Shown piece by piece: positions 41,668 through 51,495 of a stretch of DNA of 64,000 nucleotides (position 1 is the first letter of the stretch; the number at the start of each line of letters is the position of its first letter). Source of the stretch: Chloroflexota bacterium (GTDB lineage: Bacteria; Chloroflexota; Anaerolineae; Aggregatilineales; Phototrophicaceae); assembly GCA_026709625.1 (NCBI GenBank), contig JAPOSR010000002.1, forward strand, positions 1 to 64,000. Reading direction: 5' to 3'. The notes beneath the pieces are model-generated. The model made no database searches, was not told the DNA's origin, and saw only the letters and a list, made by a program, of their open reading frames with translations. A program made the position numbers and the translations under genes.

Positions 41668-43017
41668 ATGAGCCGACCCAACTTCTTATTTATCATCGCC
41701 GATGATCATCGTCACTCGGCGATCGGCGCGCTGGGCAGCGAAGCTGTGCGCACGCCAACCTTCGACCAGTTGCTGGCGGAGGGCACAGGCTTCACCCAGG
41801 CGCACATCATGGGCTCGACATCGGGCGCTGTGTGCATGCCCAGCCGCGGCATGCTCATGTCGGGACGCCACCTTTTCGATACGCCCGATCCCCTGCCGGA
41901 CGATGCGCCGCTGCTGCCGGAATTGCTGTGGGCGAATGGGTATTCCACCTTTGCGACCGGCAAATGGCACAATCGGCGCGGCAGCTTTGCGCGCTGTTTT
42001 GCTGGTGGCGGCAAGATCTTCTTCGGCGGCATGTCCGACCAGTATGCGGTGCCCGTGCAGGATTTCGACCCCAGCGGCGCGTATCCAGCTGCGGATAGTT
42101 TTGTCGCTGATGGATTTTCCACGACTATTTTTGCGGAAGAGATGATCCGCTTTTTGGATGCGCAGGCGAGCGCGGCGCAGCCTTTTTTCGCTTACATCAG
42201 TTTGACTTCTCCGCACGATCCGCGCACACCGCCAGCGCCCTATGACCAACTGTACGATCCGGCCGACATCGCGCTGCCGCCCAACTTTGCGCCAGAGCAC
42301 CCTTTTGATATCGGCGTGCGCGATATTCGCGATGAATTGCTGGCTGGCTATCCCCGCGGCGCCGACGAAATCCGCCAGCACATCGCCGATTATTATGGCA
42401 TGATCTCGCATCAGGATATGGAAATCGGGCGCATCCTGGCGGCGCTCGATGCCAATGACCTGCGCGAAAACACCATCGTTGTTTACACGGCGGATCATGG
42501 CTTGGGCGTCGGGCAGCATGGTTTGATGGGCAAGCAGAATCTCTATGACCACAGTATGCGCATCCCGTTAATCATGCGCGGTCCGGGCATAGCGGCTGGG
42601 GCGCGCTGCGACGCCCGACTCTATCTGCACGATCTGTGTCCCACCTTGCTGGAGCGAGCGGGAGCGCCAACGCCAGCAGCATGCGCCGGACAGAGCATCA
42701 ACGCCCTGTTGGACGGCAGCCGCGACAGCCACCGCGATGTCATATTTTCGGCGTATCAAAGCCTGTTCGGGCACCCCGGCACAGCGCCGTATCAGCGCAG
42801 CGTCAAAGACCAGCGCCACAAGCTGATCCTGACGATGACCGCCGGCGCAGAGACCTGGCAGCTCTTCGACCTGGATGCCGACCCTTGGGAGACGACTGAT
42901 CGGATCGCCAGCGCCGACCATGCCGATATCGTGGCGCGGCTGAAAGAAACATTGCGTTTGCAACAGCAGCGGGTGAACGACCCGATCGCCGAGCAGAATC
43001 GGGAGACTCGACCATGA
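41668..43017 (+). CDS. sulfatase (formylglycine-dependent)
   Basis: 449 residues. The type I sulfatase signature is CMPSRGMLMSGR with Cys56 as the residue converted to formylglycine (CxPSR). Metal ligands are the N-terminal ADDHRH (Asp12, Asp13) and YTADHGLGVGQHG near 272-284. TGKWHN near 97-102 supplies the catalytic Lys/His. No signal peptide, so cytosolic. Hydrolyses a sulfate ester, or possibly a phosphonate, of unknown carrier. A formylglycine-generating or anaerobic maturase is not in the window. ATGA overlap with the following amidohydrolase. Confidence 0.9.
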   Translation: MSRPNFLFIIADDHRHSAIGALGSEAVRTPTFDQLLAEGTGFTQAHIMGSTSGAVCMPSRGMLMSGRHLFDTPDPLPDDAPLLPELLWANGYSTFATGKWHNRRGSFARCFAGGGKIFFGGMSDQYAVPVQDFDPSGAYPAADSFVADGFSTTIFAEEMIRFLDAQASAAQPFFAYISLTSPHDPRTPPAPYDQLYDPADIALPPNFAPEHPFDIGVRDIRDELLAGYPRGADEIRQHIADYYGMISHQDMEIGRILAALDANDLRENTIVVYTADHGLGVGQHGLMGKQNLYDHSMRIPLIMRGPGIAAGARCDARLYLHDLCPTLLERAGAPTPAACAGQSINALLDGSRDSHRDVIFSAYQSLFGHPGTAPYQRSVKDQRHKLILTMTAGAETWQLFDLDADPWETTDRIASADHADIVARLKETLRLQQQRVNDPIAEQNRETRP

Positions 43018-44258
43018 GCGAGCATCTGCGCGTAGATGGCGCGCGCCTGTGGCAAAGCATCATGCAGATGGCGGAGATCGGCGCGACAGCCAACGGCGGC
43101 AGCCACCGCCTGACATTGAGCGACGAAGACAAAACCGCCCGCGACCTGTTCGCCAGTTGGTGCGCCGAGGCCGGCTTGGCGCTGCAAATTGATGAGCTGG
43201 GCGACATGTTCGCGCGGCGCAGCGGCAGCGATGAGGCGCAAGCCCCCGTCGCCATGGGCAGCCACCTGGACACGCAGCCTTTGGGTGGGCGCTTTGATGG
43301 CGTCTTTGGCGTGCTGGCCGGCCTGGAAGTCGTGCGCAGCCTGAACGACCGCGGCATCGCTACGGTCAAGCCGCTGGAAGTGGTCAACTGGACGAATGAA
43401 GAAGGCGCGCGCTTTGCCCCAGCTATGCTGGCCTCAGGCGTATATGGCGGCGTCTTTGATCTGCATTGGGCGCAATCGCGGCGGGCGGTTGATACGGGCG
43501 CGACGCTGTTGGACGAGCTTCGGCGCATCGGCTATGAGGGACCGCTGCCAGCGCGCGAACGCGAGTTCTCCGCATTCTTTGAATGCCACATCGAGCAAGG
43601 GCCTATCCTCGAATCGGCTGGCATCCCCGTGGGCGTGGTTGATGCCGCGCAAGGGTTTCGCTGGTATGACATCTCGCTGGACGGGTTTGCTTCGCACACT
43701 GGCTCGACGCCTATGGTTGGCCGGCGCAATGCCTTGCTGGGCATGGCGAGGGTAGCGCTGGCGGTGGACAAGATCGCGGGCGACCATGCCCCATTAGCGC
43801 GCGGCACGGTGGGCAGCCAAATACGCGTCGAGCCGGGCTCGCGCAATATCATCCCGAGCCGCGTCGACTTCACGGTCGATCTGCGTCATCCATCCGCGGC
43901 GGCGCTGGCGGCTATGGATGCGGAGCTGCGAGCAGCCTGTCGAGAAGCAGCGGCAAACTGCGGGCTGACGCTGTCTCTGGCGCAGATCTCGGATACGCAG
44001 CCGGTCGCATTCGATGCCGATTGCGTCGCGCAGCTCGAGTGGGCTTGCGAGCGACTGGGCATAGCGCACCAGCGCATCACATCGGGGGCTGGGCACGATG
44101 CCTGCTATGTCGCCAAACGCGCGCCCACGGCGATGCTCTTCGCGCCCTGCAAAGACGGCATAAGCCATCACGAATCGGAAAGCGCCGAGCCCGCCGACCT
44201 GGAAGCCGTCTGCAATGTGCTGCTGCATGCTGTGCTGGACCTGGCTGGCGTGGCCTAG
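43014..44258 (+). CDS. M20-family Zn amidohydrolase (N-carbamoyl-amino-acid hydrolase/allantoate amidohydrolase-like)
   Basis: 414 residues, normal length. Bimetal ligands are visible: MGSHLDT (His84), GGRFDG (Asp95), NEEGARF (Glu129/130), FFECHIEQGP (His near 191) and SGAGHDA (His near 360). ECHIEQGP is typical of the hydantoinase/carbamoylase branch rather than peptidases. Removes a carbamoyl or ureido group from a small amide in nitrogen salvage. Translationally coupled to the sulfatase by a 4-bp overlap, suggesting a joint catabolic route that I cannot name. Confidence 0.85.
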   Translation: MSEHLRVDGARLWQSIMQMAEIGATANGGSHRLTLSDEDKTARDLFASWCAEAGLALQIDELGDMFARRSGSDEAQAPVAMGSHLDTQPLGGRFDGVFGVLAGLEVVRSLNDRGIATVKPLEVVNWTNEEGARFAPAMLASGVYGGVFDLHWAQSRRAVDTGATLLDELRRIGYEGPLPAREREFSAFFECHIEQGPILESAGIPVGVVDAAQGFRWYDISLDGFASHTGSTPMVGRRNALLGMARVALAVDKIAGDHAPLARGTVGSQIRVEPGSRNIIPSRVDFTVDLRHPSAAALAAMDAELRAACREAAANCGLTLSLAQISDTQPVAFDADCVAQLEWACERLGIAHQRITSGAGHDACYVAKRAPTAMLFAPCKDGISHHESESAEPADLEAVCNVLLHAVLDLAGVA

Positions 44259-44332
44259 AGGCAACTCTTGCGCCCCTGTGAATAATCAGCGCCAAGACGC
44301 GCGGCGGCGACTCGTCCGCCCGAATGAAGCGG

Positions 44333-44496
44333 GAGAGTGGCTAGTTGCGTGAATATGGCAACCAAGCCCCCATCCCCCGGCCCTTGCCCCCAGAACGAGG
44401 GCAGGGGAGTTTTTCCTGCGCTTCCGCAGCATGGTAGCCCCCCTCATTTTTGGGGTGGGGGCAAAGCGGCGCGTATCCACAAAAATCACCACTCCC
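44333..44496 (+). mobile_element. MITE-like element, copy 9 (164 bp)
   Basis: GAGAGTGGCTAGTTGCGTG at the left, CACCACTCCC at the right (to 44496), with CCAGAACGAGGGCAGGGGAG, T5, CTGCGCTTCCGCAG and CAAAGCGGCGCGTATCCAC inside. Flanked by GAAGCGG (44326-44332) and GAAGCGG (44497-44503), a perfect 7-bp direct repeat. It creates an open frame that runs on into the next gene. Confidence 0.85.
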
Positions 44497-44573
44497 GAAG
44501 CGGCGCGGCCTCGCTATGGCAAGCAAACCCGCTATGCTATAGTTCGGTTTCGTTTGCGTTGAGGAGGTCTTTC

Positions 44574-45728
44574 ATGCGTTGGCGCGTTATCGTCCTCTTG
44601 CTATTGGCTGCGCTTGTCGTCATAGCCGGCATCAGCTTGATTGAACCGATGACCAGCGGCGCAGTGAGCGCGCGAACGCAGTTGGATGCGCCGCCAGCTG
44701 ACACCAGCGGGTTCGCGCAAGCTATCGAACCTTGGGACTGGCAATTTCCGCGAGACCATGGCGCGCACCCTGAGTTCCAAACTGAGTGGTGGTATTATAC
44801 GGGCAACCTGGCCGACGCGGCCGGTAGACGATTTGGATACCAGTTCACGATCTTTCGCCGGGCGCTTTCGCCGAGCCCCGCCGCAGCCAAATCAGAATTC
44901 CGCAGCAACCAGATCTATTTTGCGCATTTTACCGTGAGCGATATCGCTGGCGGAGCATTTCATCACGATGTGCGGTATGCGCGTGGCGCAGCCGACCTGG
45001 CCGGCGCGGCCATCCAACCGCGCTTTCATGTGTGGCTGGAAGATTGGAGCGTTCGCGCCGAAAATGACGACGCCACAGCCATGCGCATCCAAGCCGCCAG
45101 CGGCGATTTTGCTGTCGACCTGGCGCTGCGGCAGGTCAAAGCGCCGGCTCTGCAGGGCGACAAGGGACTCAGCCCCAAGAGCGCCGAGATCGGCAACGCC
45201 AGTTATTATTACAGCTTGAGCCGACTCGAGACGCGCGGGCAGATCACCCTGGGCGAGCGACGCTTCGCTGTCAGCGGGCACAGCTGGATGGACCACGAAT
45301 TCAGCACATCGGCGCTGGGCGGAGATGCGCAGGGCTGGGACTGGTTTGGCTTGATATTTGATGATGGCAGCGAGTTGATGGTCGGGCAGATTCGCTTGAC
45401 TGGCGGCGGCTTAGAAACCGCATTCGGCGGCTTGCTCATTGATGCGGACGGCAGCACGCGCAAGCTCGAAGCCAGCGACATCGCCATCCGCGCGCTGGAT
45501 GTCTGGCGCAGCCCCCACACCGATGTCGAATACCCGGCTGGCTGGGATATTGCTGTGACTGGCGATGATGGCTTTCGCCTCACAGTCGCGCCCCTGCTGG
45601 CCGACCAAGAATTGTATACCGGCGGCATCATCTATTGGGAAGGCGCGGTGGGCGTCAGCGGCGACAAGACGGGCTATGGCTATGCCGAGCTGACGGGCTA
45701 TGCCGAGTCGATGCAGAATCGCTTTTGA
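44574..45728 (+). CDS. AttH/CrtC-like lipocalin-fold secreted hydrolase
   Basis: 384 residues from ATG 44574, which has a strong GAGGAGG six bases upstream; the longer open frame into the MITE-like element is not considered coding. N-terminal membrane anchor/signal RVIVLLLLAALVVIAGISLI at 4-23. Family hallmarks are FPRDHGAHPEFQTEWWYYTGNL near 56-77, ASYYYSLSRLETRG near 205-218 and GHSWMDHEFS near 232-241. Relatives include carotenoid 1,2-hydratase (CrtC) and predicted secreted hydrolases (AttH). With no carotenoid genes nearby, hydratase activity is not claimed. Confidence 0.82.
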   Translation: MRWRVIVLLLLAALVVIAGISLIEPMTSGAVSARTQLDAPPADTSGFAQAIEPWDWQFPRDHGAHPEFQTEWWYYTGNLADAAGRRFGYQFTIFRRALSPSPAAAKSEFRSNQIYFAHFTVSDIAGGAFHHDVRYARGAADLAGAAIQPRFHVWLEDWSVRAENDDATAMRIQAASGDFAVDLALRQVKAPALQGDKGLSPKSAEIGNASYYYSLSRLETRGQITLGERRFAVSGHSWMDHEFSTSALGGDAQGWDWFGLIFDDGSELMVGQIRLTGGGLETAFGGLLIDADGSTRKLEASDIAIRALDVWRSPHTDVEYPAGWDIAVTGDDGFRLTVAPLLADQELYTGGIIYWEGAVGVSGDKTGYGYAELTGYAESMQNRF

Positions 45729-45732
45729 ACGC

Positions 45733-46527
45733 ATGACACAGTTGGACAGGCGCGCGCTCTATGACCAGGCAGCGGTTCGCTACGATCGCGCGCGGCCGGC
45801 CTATCCCAAAGCGCTCTTTGATGACATCCTGTCATTTGCGCAGCTGGACGAAAATGCGCGCATCCTGGAAGTTGGCTGTGGCAGCGGGCAAGCCACCTTG
45901 TCTTTGGCGCGACGTGGCTGGCAGATCGACTGCATCGAATTGAGTGCGCGGCTGGCAGAACTCGCTCGCGGCAAACTGGCGCGCTTTCCCCATGTGCGCA
46001 TCATCAGTGGCGACTATGACGAGATGCCGTTGCCGGCGGCTGCCTATGACCTGCTCGTCGCGGCAACTGCCTTTCACTGGCTGGATCCCGCCACGCGCTT
46101 TCACAAGGCGCACAGCGCGCTCAAACCGGGCGGCTGCATCGCCCTGTTTTGGCATCGTCCCGCGAGCAGCCAGCTAAGCCGCGACTGCATGGCGACTTTG
46201 CAGGGCGCCTATCGCGAACATGCGCCAGCTTTGGCCGCCAAGTGGCAGACTCCGCCCCCGCCCGACCAGATGCCCGATGAGTTCAGCGCGCCAATCACCG
46301 AAAGCGGCTGCTTTCAACCCGCCCATGTCAAGCGCTATGCTTATAACCTCAGCTACAGCGCCGCTGCCTATATTGATTTGCTCGGCACCTTCTCCGATCA
46401 TCTGGCGCTGCCGCCGGCCACGCGGAAAAACCTGCTGGCGGAAATAAAGAGGCTGATCAACGAAGCCTGCGGCGGCTGTGCTATCCGCGAGCAAGTGACC
46501 ACGCTCTACCTGGCGTGCCGCCTTTGA
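45733..46527 (+). CDS. class I SAM-dependent methyltransferase
   Basis: 264 residues from ATG 45733, four bases after the AttH-like stop. Motif I is ARILEVGCGSGQATLSLARRG near 43-63, the acidic residue after beta 2 is CIELS, motif II/post I LLVAATAFHWLDP near 105-117, and HSALKPGGCIALFWHRP near 124-140. The AFHWL signature is typical of methyltransferases acting on small molecules or trans-aconitate-like acids. Acceptor unknown. Confidence 0.85.
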   Translation: MTQLDRRALYDQAAVRYDRARPAYPKALFDDILSFAQLDENARILEVGCGSGQATLSLARRGWQIDCIELSARLAELARGKLARFPHVRIISGDYDEMPLPAAAYDLLVAATAFHWLDPATRFHKAHSALKPGGCIALFWHRPASSQLSRDCMATLQGAYREHAPALAAKWQTPPPPDQMPDEFSAPITESGCFQPAHVKRYAYNLSYSAAAYIDLLGTFSDHLALPPATRKNLLAEIKRLINEACGGCAIREQVTTLYLACRL

Positions 46528-46618
46528 AAAAATTGCGCCTGGCTGCCGAGCGGTGGCGGCTGTTCGCGTGTAGAGTCCTCGTTTACACTGTATCCTGCAA
46601 ACACGAAAGGACATCGGC

Positions 46619-47593
46619 ATGATCCGCGCCTTAATCACTGGCGGCGCCGGCTTCATCGGCAGCCACCTCGCCGAGCGCCTGCTGGGGCAGGGCTATCAGG
46701 TAACCATCATCGACAATTTGTCCACGGGCCGGCTGGAAAATATCCAGTTGCTGGAATCGCAAGCCAATTTTCGTTATGCGGTCGAAGATATCCGCAACAT
46801 CCATGTCATTGACCGGCTGGTCAGCGAATGCGACATTATCTTTCATCTGGCGGCGGTGGTGGGCGTGCGCAATATCGTCGACCGTCCCATCAATACCATT
46901 GAGGTCAATATCGGCGGCACCGAAGTCATCTTGCAGACAGCGGCTCGCTATCGGCGGCGGCTGATGCTGGCGTCGACCTCCGAAGTCTATGGCAAAGGCG
47001 TCAATTTTCCGTTCCGCGAAGACGACGACACGCTCAGCGGCCCCACCCTGCGCAGTCGCTGGAGCTATGCCGCATCCAAAGCGATTGACGAATTTCTAGC
47101 ATTTGCCTATCATGCCGAGGTCGGCTTGCCGGTTACGCTGTTTCGGCTCTTTAACACAGTCGGTCCACGCCAAGTCGGGCAATATGGCATGGTTGTGCCG
47201 CGTTTTGCGCGTTGGGCGCTGGCGAACCAGCCCATCCAGGTTTATGGCGATGGCAATCAGCAGCGCTGCTTCGGCAATGTCTATGATGTCGTCGCGGCGA
47301 TCCAAGGCTTGGCAGAAACCGACAGCGCCATTGGCGAGCTCTACAACATCGGCAGCACCGAAGAAATCAGCATCTTGCAGTTGGCGCGACGCATCCGCGA
47401 CCGAGCCGACAGCGCCTCAGCGATACAAATGGTGCCTTACGAACAAGCCTATAGCCAAGCGGGTTTTGAAGACTTTCGCAGGCGCGTGCCCAGCATCGAC
47501 AAGATCCACAAGGCGATCGGCTGGCAGCCGACGACCCCGCTGGACGAGACGATCGACCAGATCATCGCCTACTTCCAACAGCAGATGCTTTGA
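46619..47593 (+). CDS. NAD-dependent nucleotide-sugar epimerase/dehydratase (extended SDR)
   Basis: 324 residues. Rossmann TGGAGFIGSHL at 7-17, catalytic STSEVYGKG near 116-124 and YAASK (Tyr/Lys pair) near 143-147. The FRLFNTVGPRQVGQYGMVVPRFARWAL region resembles UDP-glucuronate decarboxylase and UDP-glucose 4-epimerase-type enzymes. Acts on an NDP-sugar; exact product uncertain. AAAGGA lies eight bases before the ATG. Followed after 31 bases by a GT4 glycosyltransferase, so likely one glycan operon. Confidence 0.88.
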   Translation: MIRALITGGAGFIGSHLAERLLGQGYQVTIIDNLSTGRLENIQLLESQANFRYAVEDIRNIHVIDRLVSECDIIFHLAAVVGVRNIVDRPINTIEVNIGGTEVILQTAARYRRRLMLASTSEVYGKGVNFPFREDDDTLSGPTLRSRWSYAASKAIDEFLAFAYHAEVGLPVTLFRLFNTVGPRQVGQYGMVVPRFARWALANQPIQVYGDGNQQRCFGNVYDVVAAIQGLAETDSAIGELYNIGSTEEISILQLARRIRDRADSASAIQMVPYEQAYSQAGFEDFRRRVPSIDKIHKAIGWQPTTPLDETIDQIIAYFQQQML

Positions 47594-47624
47594 CGCGGCG
47601 TAACCGGTTTCGTCGTGAACAGCC

Positions 47625-48758
47625 ATGCGCATCGCGATTAACGGCTGGTTTTGGGACCAGCCAGCCACCGGCAGCGGTCAGTACCTGCGGCATCTGCTGG
47701 CGAGTCTGGGCAAGGTCGCGCCCGAACTGGACTTGGCGCTGGTGCTGCCGCCACACATCCAGCAGCCGGCGGATTTGCCAGGCGGCGCGCGGGCAGTCAA
47801 CGCGGGCAGGTGGAGCGGCAAACCGGGCAAGGTGTTCTTTGAACAGCGCGCCTTCCCCCAAGCCGCTGGTCAGTTGAATGCCGATATCGCCCATGTGCCC
47901 TACTGGGGGACGCCACTGGCTTGCCCGGTCAAACTGGTGACGACTGTGCTGGATGTCATCCCGCTGCTCTACCCGGTCTATCAAAGCGGTTTTTTCACCA
48001 GTCTCTATACCTCGCTGGTCAGCTCGGCGGCGCGAGGCAGCAGTCGCCTCATCACCATCAGCGAGACCGCCAAGCTGGATATTGAAGAGCGGCTGGACCT
48101 GGCCGACGAGCAGATCGCCGTCACTTATCTTGCGCCGGACGAGCGATTTCATCCGCAGCTGGGCAGGGCGGGCGACGCAGCTGTGCGCGAAAAGTACGAC
48201 CTGCCCGAACGGTTTGTGCTCTATCTGGGCGGCTTCGACTGGCGCAAGCAAATCAATATGCTGCTGCTGGCGTATACCTATGTCGGCGAGGCCGACGGCG
48301 AGACATTTCCGTTGGTCATCGCCGGGCGCGAGCCAGCCTACGACAACCGCCTCTATCCCGACCTGCGCGAATACAGCCGCCGCCTGCAAATCGACGACTA
48401 TGTGCGCTGGATCGGCTTTGTTGACGAAGCGGACAAGCCAGCGCTGTATCGGCTGGCTGATGTGTTTGCCTTTCCCAGCCTCTATGAGGGCTTTGGTTTG
48501 ATGGCGCTGGAAGCTATGGCCTCGGGCACGCCAGTGGTCACTTCCAACGCCATCGTCTTTGAGGAGATACTGGAAGATGCCGCCTATATCGTAGATAATG
48601 CGCGGACAATGGCCGGCGCGATCATCGCCCTGCTCGTCCAGCAGCCGCTGCGCGATGCGATGATCAACCAGGGGCTGGCATTGGCCAGTCGCTATAGCTG
48701 GCGAAAGACGGCGCAAGAGACCCTCGCCGTTTATGAACAGGTGATGCGCGGCAAATGA
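47625..48758 (+). CDS. family 4 glycosyltransferase
   Basis: 377 residues, GT-B fold. ATGSGQYLRHLLASL near 14-28 is the N-terminal acceptor-side loop; HVPYWGTPL near 88-96. The C-terminal donor domain starts FVLYLGGFDWRKQINMLLLAY near 196-216 and ends with the GT4 signature FPSLYEGFGLMALEAMASGTPVV (Glu of the EX7E pair) near 280-302. Transfers a sugar from an NDP donor. Its position after the NDP-sugar epimerase suggests the epimerase makes its donor. Confidence 0.88.
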   Translation: MRIAINGWFWDQPATGSGQYLRHLLASLGKVAPELDLALVLPPHIQQPADLPGGARAVNAGRWSGKPGKVFFEQRAFPQAAGQLNADIAHVPYWGTPLACPVKLVTTVLDVIPLLYPVYQSGFFTSLYTSLVSSAARGSSRLITISETAKLDIEERLDLADEQIAVTYLAPDERFHPQLGRAGDAAVREKYDLPERFVLYLGGFDWRKQINMLLLAYTYVGEADGETFPLVIAGREPAYDNRLYPDLREYSRRLQIDDYVRWIGFVDEADKPALYRLADVFAFPSLYEGFGLMALEAMASGTPVVTSNAIVFEEILEDAAYIVDNARTMAGAIIALLVQQPLRDAMINQGLALASRYSWRKTAQETLAVYEQVMRGK

Positions 48759-48825
48759 CCGGCAGCCACATCAGACAGCCAACCGCTATGCGGGCAGGCT
48801 CTACCCCAACAACGAGACTCCGCGC

Positions 48826-49584
48826 ATGACCGCCGACCGCCGCGAAATGAGCCTGCGTCAAAAGCTCGCCAGCCGAGAAGAGCCGCCGCCCTGGGGACTG
48901 CCGAGCGCTTTGCTGGCTTGGCTGGCTTTGTTTATGTGCCTGACCATCGTGGGACCAGCGCTGGCCTCTATGATGCTGGGCAGCGCAGAACCAAGTCCCG
49001 CATTGCTGATGCTCAGCTGGGCGCTGGGCATGGCGTTGTGCAGCGCTTTTGTGCTGGTAAGCCGCCGCAGCAGCTCCGCGAGCTGGCAGGCATTGAAACT
49101 GCGCCGCGGCAAGCAGCCTCTGACGCTGGCGCTGCTCTATGGAGTCGCCATAGGGCTGAGCTTGGATTTGGTCATCGGTTTGCTGGGCGGGCGCTTCTTG
49201 CCCATGCCGACGATTTTCGGCCTGCTCGATGCAGAAGCGGGGATAATCGCGCTGGGCGGTCTGCTGGCGGTCTTTGCCCAGCCAATCGCCGAATCGCTGG
49301 TGTTCCAGGCGGCGCTGCTGCCGGCGCTGCGGGCGCGGCTGGGCGCATGGGCGGGCATCATCATCACAAGCGCTTTGCTGACTCTGCTGCATCTGCTGGT
49401 ATTCGTGACTGCGCTGGGCGACGCCTATCAAGTGCTCTGGCACGGCATCGTCTTGCCCGCTGTCTTGGCATTTGCGTTTTGTCTGCTGCGCGTGCTCGCC
49501 GATTCCAGCCTGGCGGTGATTCTGGGGCGGATGGGCGCTGGGCTGATATTCTTGCTGACGGCATTGACGTTGGGCAGCGCCTAG
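48826..49584 (+). CDS. CPBP-like integral membrane protein, probably non-proteolytic
   Basis: 252 residues with seven to eight helices. The segment FAQPIAESLVFQAALLPALRARLGAWAGIIITSALLTLLHLL (around 150-190) aligns with the CPBP/CAAX-protease core, whose motif is EExxxR followed by FxxxH. Here the first pair reads ES, not EE, and the arginine is Gln or shifted, so the catalytic glutamates are not complete. Start could be ATG 48826 or 48847. Function unknown. Confidence 0.6.
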   Translation: MTADRREMSLRQKLASREEPPPWGLPSALLAWLALFMCLTIVGPALASMMLGSAEPSPALLMLSWALGMALCSAFVLVSRRSSSASWQALKLRRGKQPLTLALLYGVAIGLSLDLVIGLLGGRFLPMPTIFGLLDAEAGIIALGGLLAVFAQPIAESLVFQAALLPALRARLGAWAGIIITSALLTLLHLLVFVTALGDAYQVLWHGIVLPAVLAFAFCLLRVLADSSLAVILGRMGAGLIFLLTALTLGSA

Positions 49585-49638
49585 GTGGATGGTCTGGCAA
49601 GCGAATGTAGCAGAGAGATACCGAGGCTGAGCGAGTCG

Positions 49639-51459
49639 TCAGTCTGCCTGCGCAATCTCCCGCTCCTGCCGCGCCTGGCCCAGATGCTGTCGCTCCTGCT
49701 CGACGATCTCCGCGTCCAGTTTGGTGAATAGCGGGCTGGGTTTGCGCAGCTTTTGCCCGGTTGGCAGTTCACTTGCCTCCCACTTGCCCATCGCCGCAGC
49801 GCCATCATAAATCAACGCCAGATGATCGCGCGTCGCTTCGCTGTAGCTCTCGATGCGCTGCTCGCCAAAGAGCTGTCCGTCATAGCCCAACATCTCGTGC
49901 GCCTGCTGCGAGCTGAACGGCGTGAACGGCGCAAAGAGCATCTTCAGGTTGTCGATGCAGCGCAGCGCTGTATACACCGAACGAGCCGCATCTGCCCGGT
50001 CATGCTTGATGGCCTTCCAGGGTGCGCGCTCGTTGAGCCAGCCATTGACAGCCCGCGCCAAGCCCAATGTCTCTTCCAGCGCTTCTTTCAGGCGCACATC
50101 GGCGATCAGCCCGCCGACCAAATCGAAGCCGGCTTCGCAGCGAGCGATGATGGCTTCATCCTCTGCCGCCAGGCTGTTAGGCGCTGGCACGACCCCGTCA
50201 AAGCGCTTCCATGCGAAGCCCAGCATGCGATTGACCAGGTTGCCCCAAGCCGCCAGCAGCTCGTTGTTGACGCGCGCCAGGAAACCCTCCCAGCTGAAGT
50301 CGCTGTCTTGCCTTTCGGGCAAGCTGCGGGCGACATAAAAGCGCACGGCATCGGCTTGGTAGCGCTCGAGCAGGTCGGGCAGCCACACCGCCCAGTTGCG
50401 CGAGGTCGAAAATTGCTGCCCCTCGATATTCATGAATTCGTTGGCTGGCACATCATACGGCAGCTGCAATGAACTGTCGCTGTAGGTCGGATCATCATCG
50501 TTGTAGATGCCATCCATGCCCAGCAGCTCAGCCTGCCAGATGATGGTGTGAAAGGGGATGTTGTCTTTGCCGATGAAATTGTAGATCTTCGCTGCCGGAT
50601 TGTACCACCACTTTTTCCAGGCGTCGGGCTGGCTCGTGTTCCGCGCCCACTCGATGCTGGCCGAGAGGTAGCCCATGACCGCGTCGAACCAGACATACAG
50701 GCGCTTGTCTTCCCAGCCATCCAGCGGCACGCGAACGCCCCAATCAATGTCGCGGGTGATGGGCCGGCCGCGCAGCCCGTCCTTGACAAAATTTTGGCTG
50801 AAGCGGCTGACGCTGGGACGCCAGTGGTGCGCATGCGTGGCGAGATAGTCGAGAATTTGCTCGGTGAACTGCGCCAGATCCAGAAAGTAGTGTTCCGATT
50901 CGCGGCGGATGAGCTTTTCATCGGGGTTGTTGCGGCTGCGCGGGTCAATCAGTTGCACCGCGTCCATCAGATTGCCGCAATGATCGCATTGGTCGCCGCG
51001 AGCCTGCGGATACTTGCAAATGTAGCAAGTGCCTTCGACATAGCGGTCGGGCAAGAAGCGCTTTTCGCTCTTGCTGTAGAGCAGGGTCTGTTTTTCTTTG
51101 TATAGATAACCGCGCTCCAGCAGCGTCGTGAAGATGTCTTGCGCAATCTGATGATGATTCTCGGTATCAGTATGGGTGAACAGGTCATAGCTGATGCCGA
51201 TTTTGCGCTGCGTCTGCAAATAACGCTTGTGATAATGCTCAAAGATGGCGCGCGCTGTTGTGCCGCGTTTTTCCGCTTCGACTGTGATCGGCGTGCCATG
51301 GCTGTCCGAGCCGCTGACCATCAGCACTTCATTGCCGTGCAGGCGATGATAGCGAGCGAAGATATCGGCGGGCAGATAACAGCCAGCCAGGTGGCCGATA
51401 TGCAAGTCGCCATTGGCGTAGGGCCAAGCCACCGATACATGAATGGTTTCTGTGGACAT
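49639..51459 (-). CDS. metG: methionyl-tRNA synthetase
   Basis: 606 residues. HIGH motif is PYANGDLHIGHLAG near 13-26; the zinc knuckle is CYICKYPQARGDQCDHC near 144-160, a C-x2-C...C-x2-C site; the KMSKS equivalent is QFSTSRN near 341-347, a recognised variant. The anticodon-binding helical domain (~395-560) includes NRMLGFAWKRF and WLNERAPWK. No C-terminal EMAP/Trbp111 tRNA-binding domain. Charges tRNA-Met. The start ATG 51459 is preceded by a short 36-base spacer from an intrinsic terminator and, further up, by a methionine-rich leader ORF with its own promoter, implying attenuation control. Confidence 0.95.
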   Translation of the reverse strand: MSTETIHVSVAWPYANGDLHIGHLAGCYLPADIFARYHRLHGNEVLMVSGSDSHGTPITVEAEKRGTTARAIFEHYHKRYLQTQRKIGISYDLFTHTDTENHHQIAQDIFTTLLERGYLYKEKQTLLYSKSEKRFLPDRYVEGTCYICKYPQARGDQCDHCGNLMDAVQLIDPRSRNNPDEKLIRRESEHYFLDLAQFTEQILDYLATHAHHWRPSVSRFSQNFVKDGLRGRPITRDIDWGVRVPLDGWEDKRLYVWFDAVMGYLSASIEWARNTSQPDAWKKWWYNPAAKIYNFIGKDNIPFHTIIWQAELLGMDGIYNDDDPTYSDSSLQLPYDVPANEFMNIEGQQFSTSRNWAVWLPDLLERYQADAVRFYVARSLPERQDSDFSWEGFLARVNNELLAAWGNLVNRMLGFAWKRFDGVVPAPNSLAAEDEAIIARCEAGFDLVGGLIADVRLKEALEETLGLARAVNGWLNERAPWKAIKHDRADAARSVYTALRCIDNLKMLFAPFTPFSSQQAHEMLGYDGQLFGEQRIESYSEATRDHLALIYDGAAAMGKWEASELPTGQKLRKPSPLFTKLDAEIVEQERQHLGQARQEREIAQAD

Positions 51460-51495
51460 GCTCGTTTCTCCTGCTCGGCGCTGATCTCCATATAC

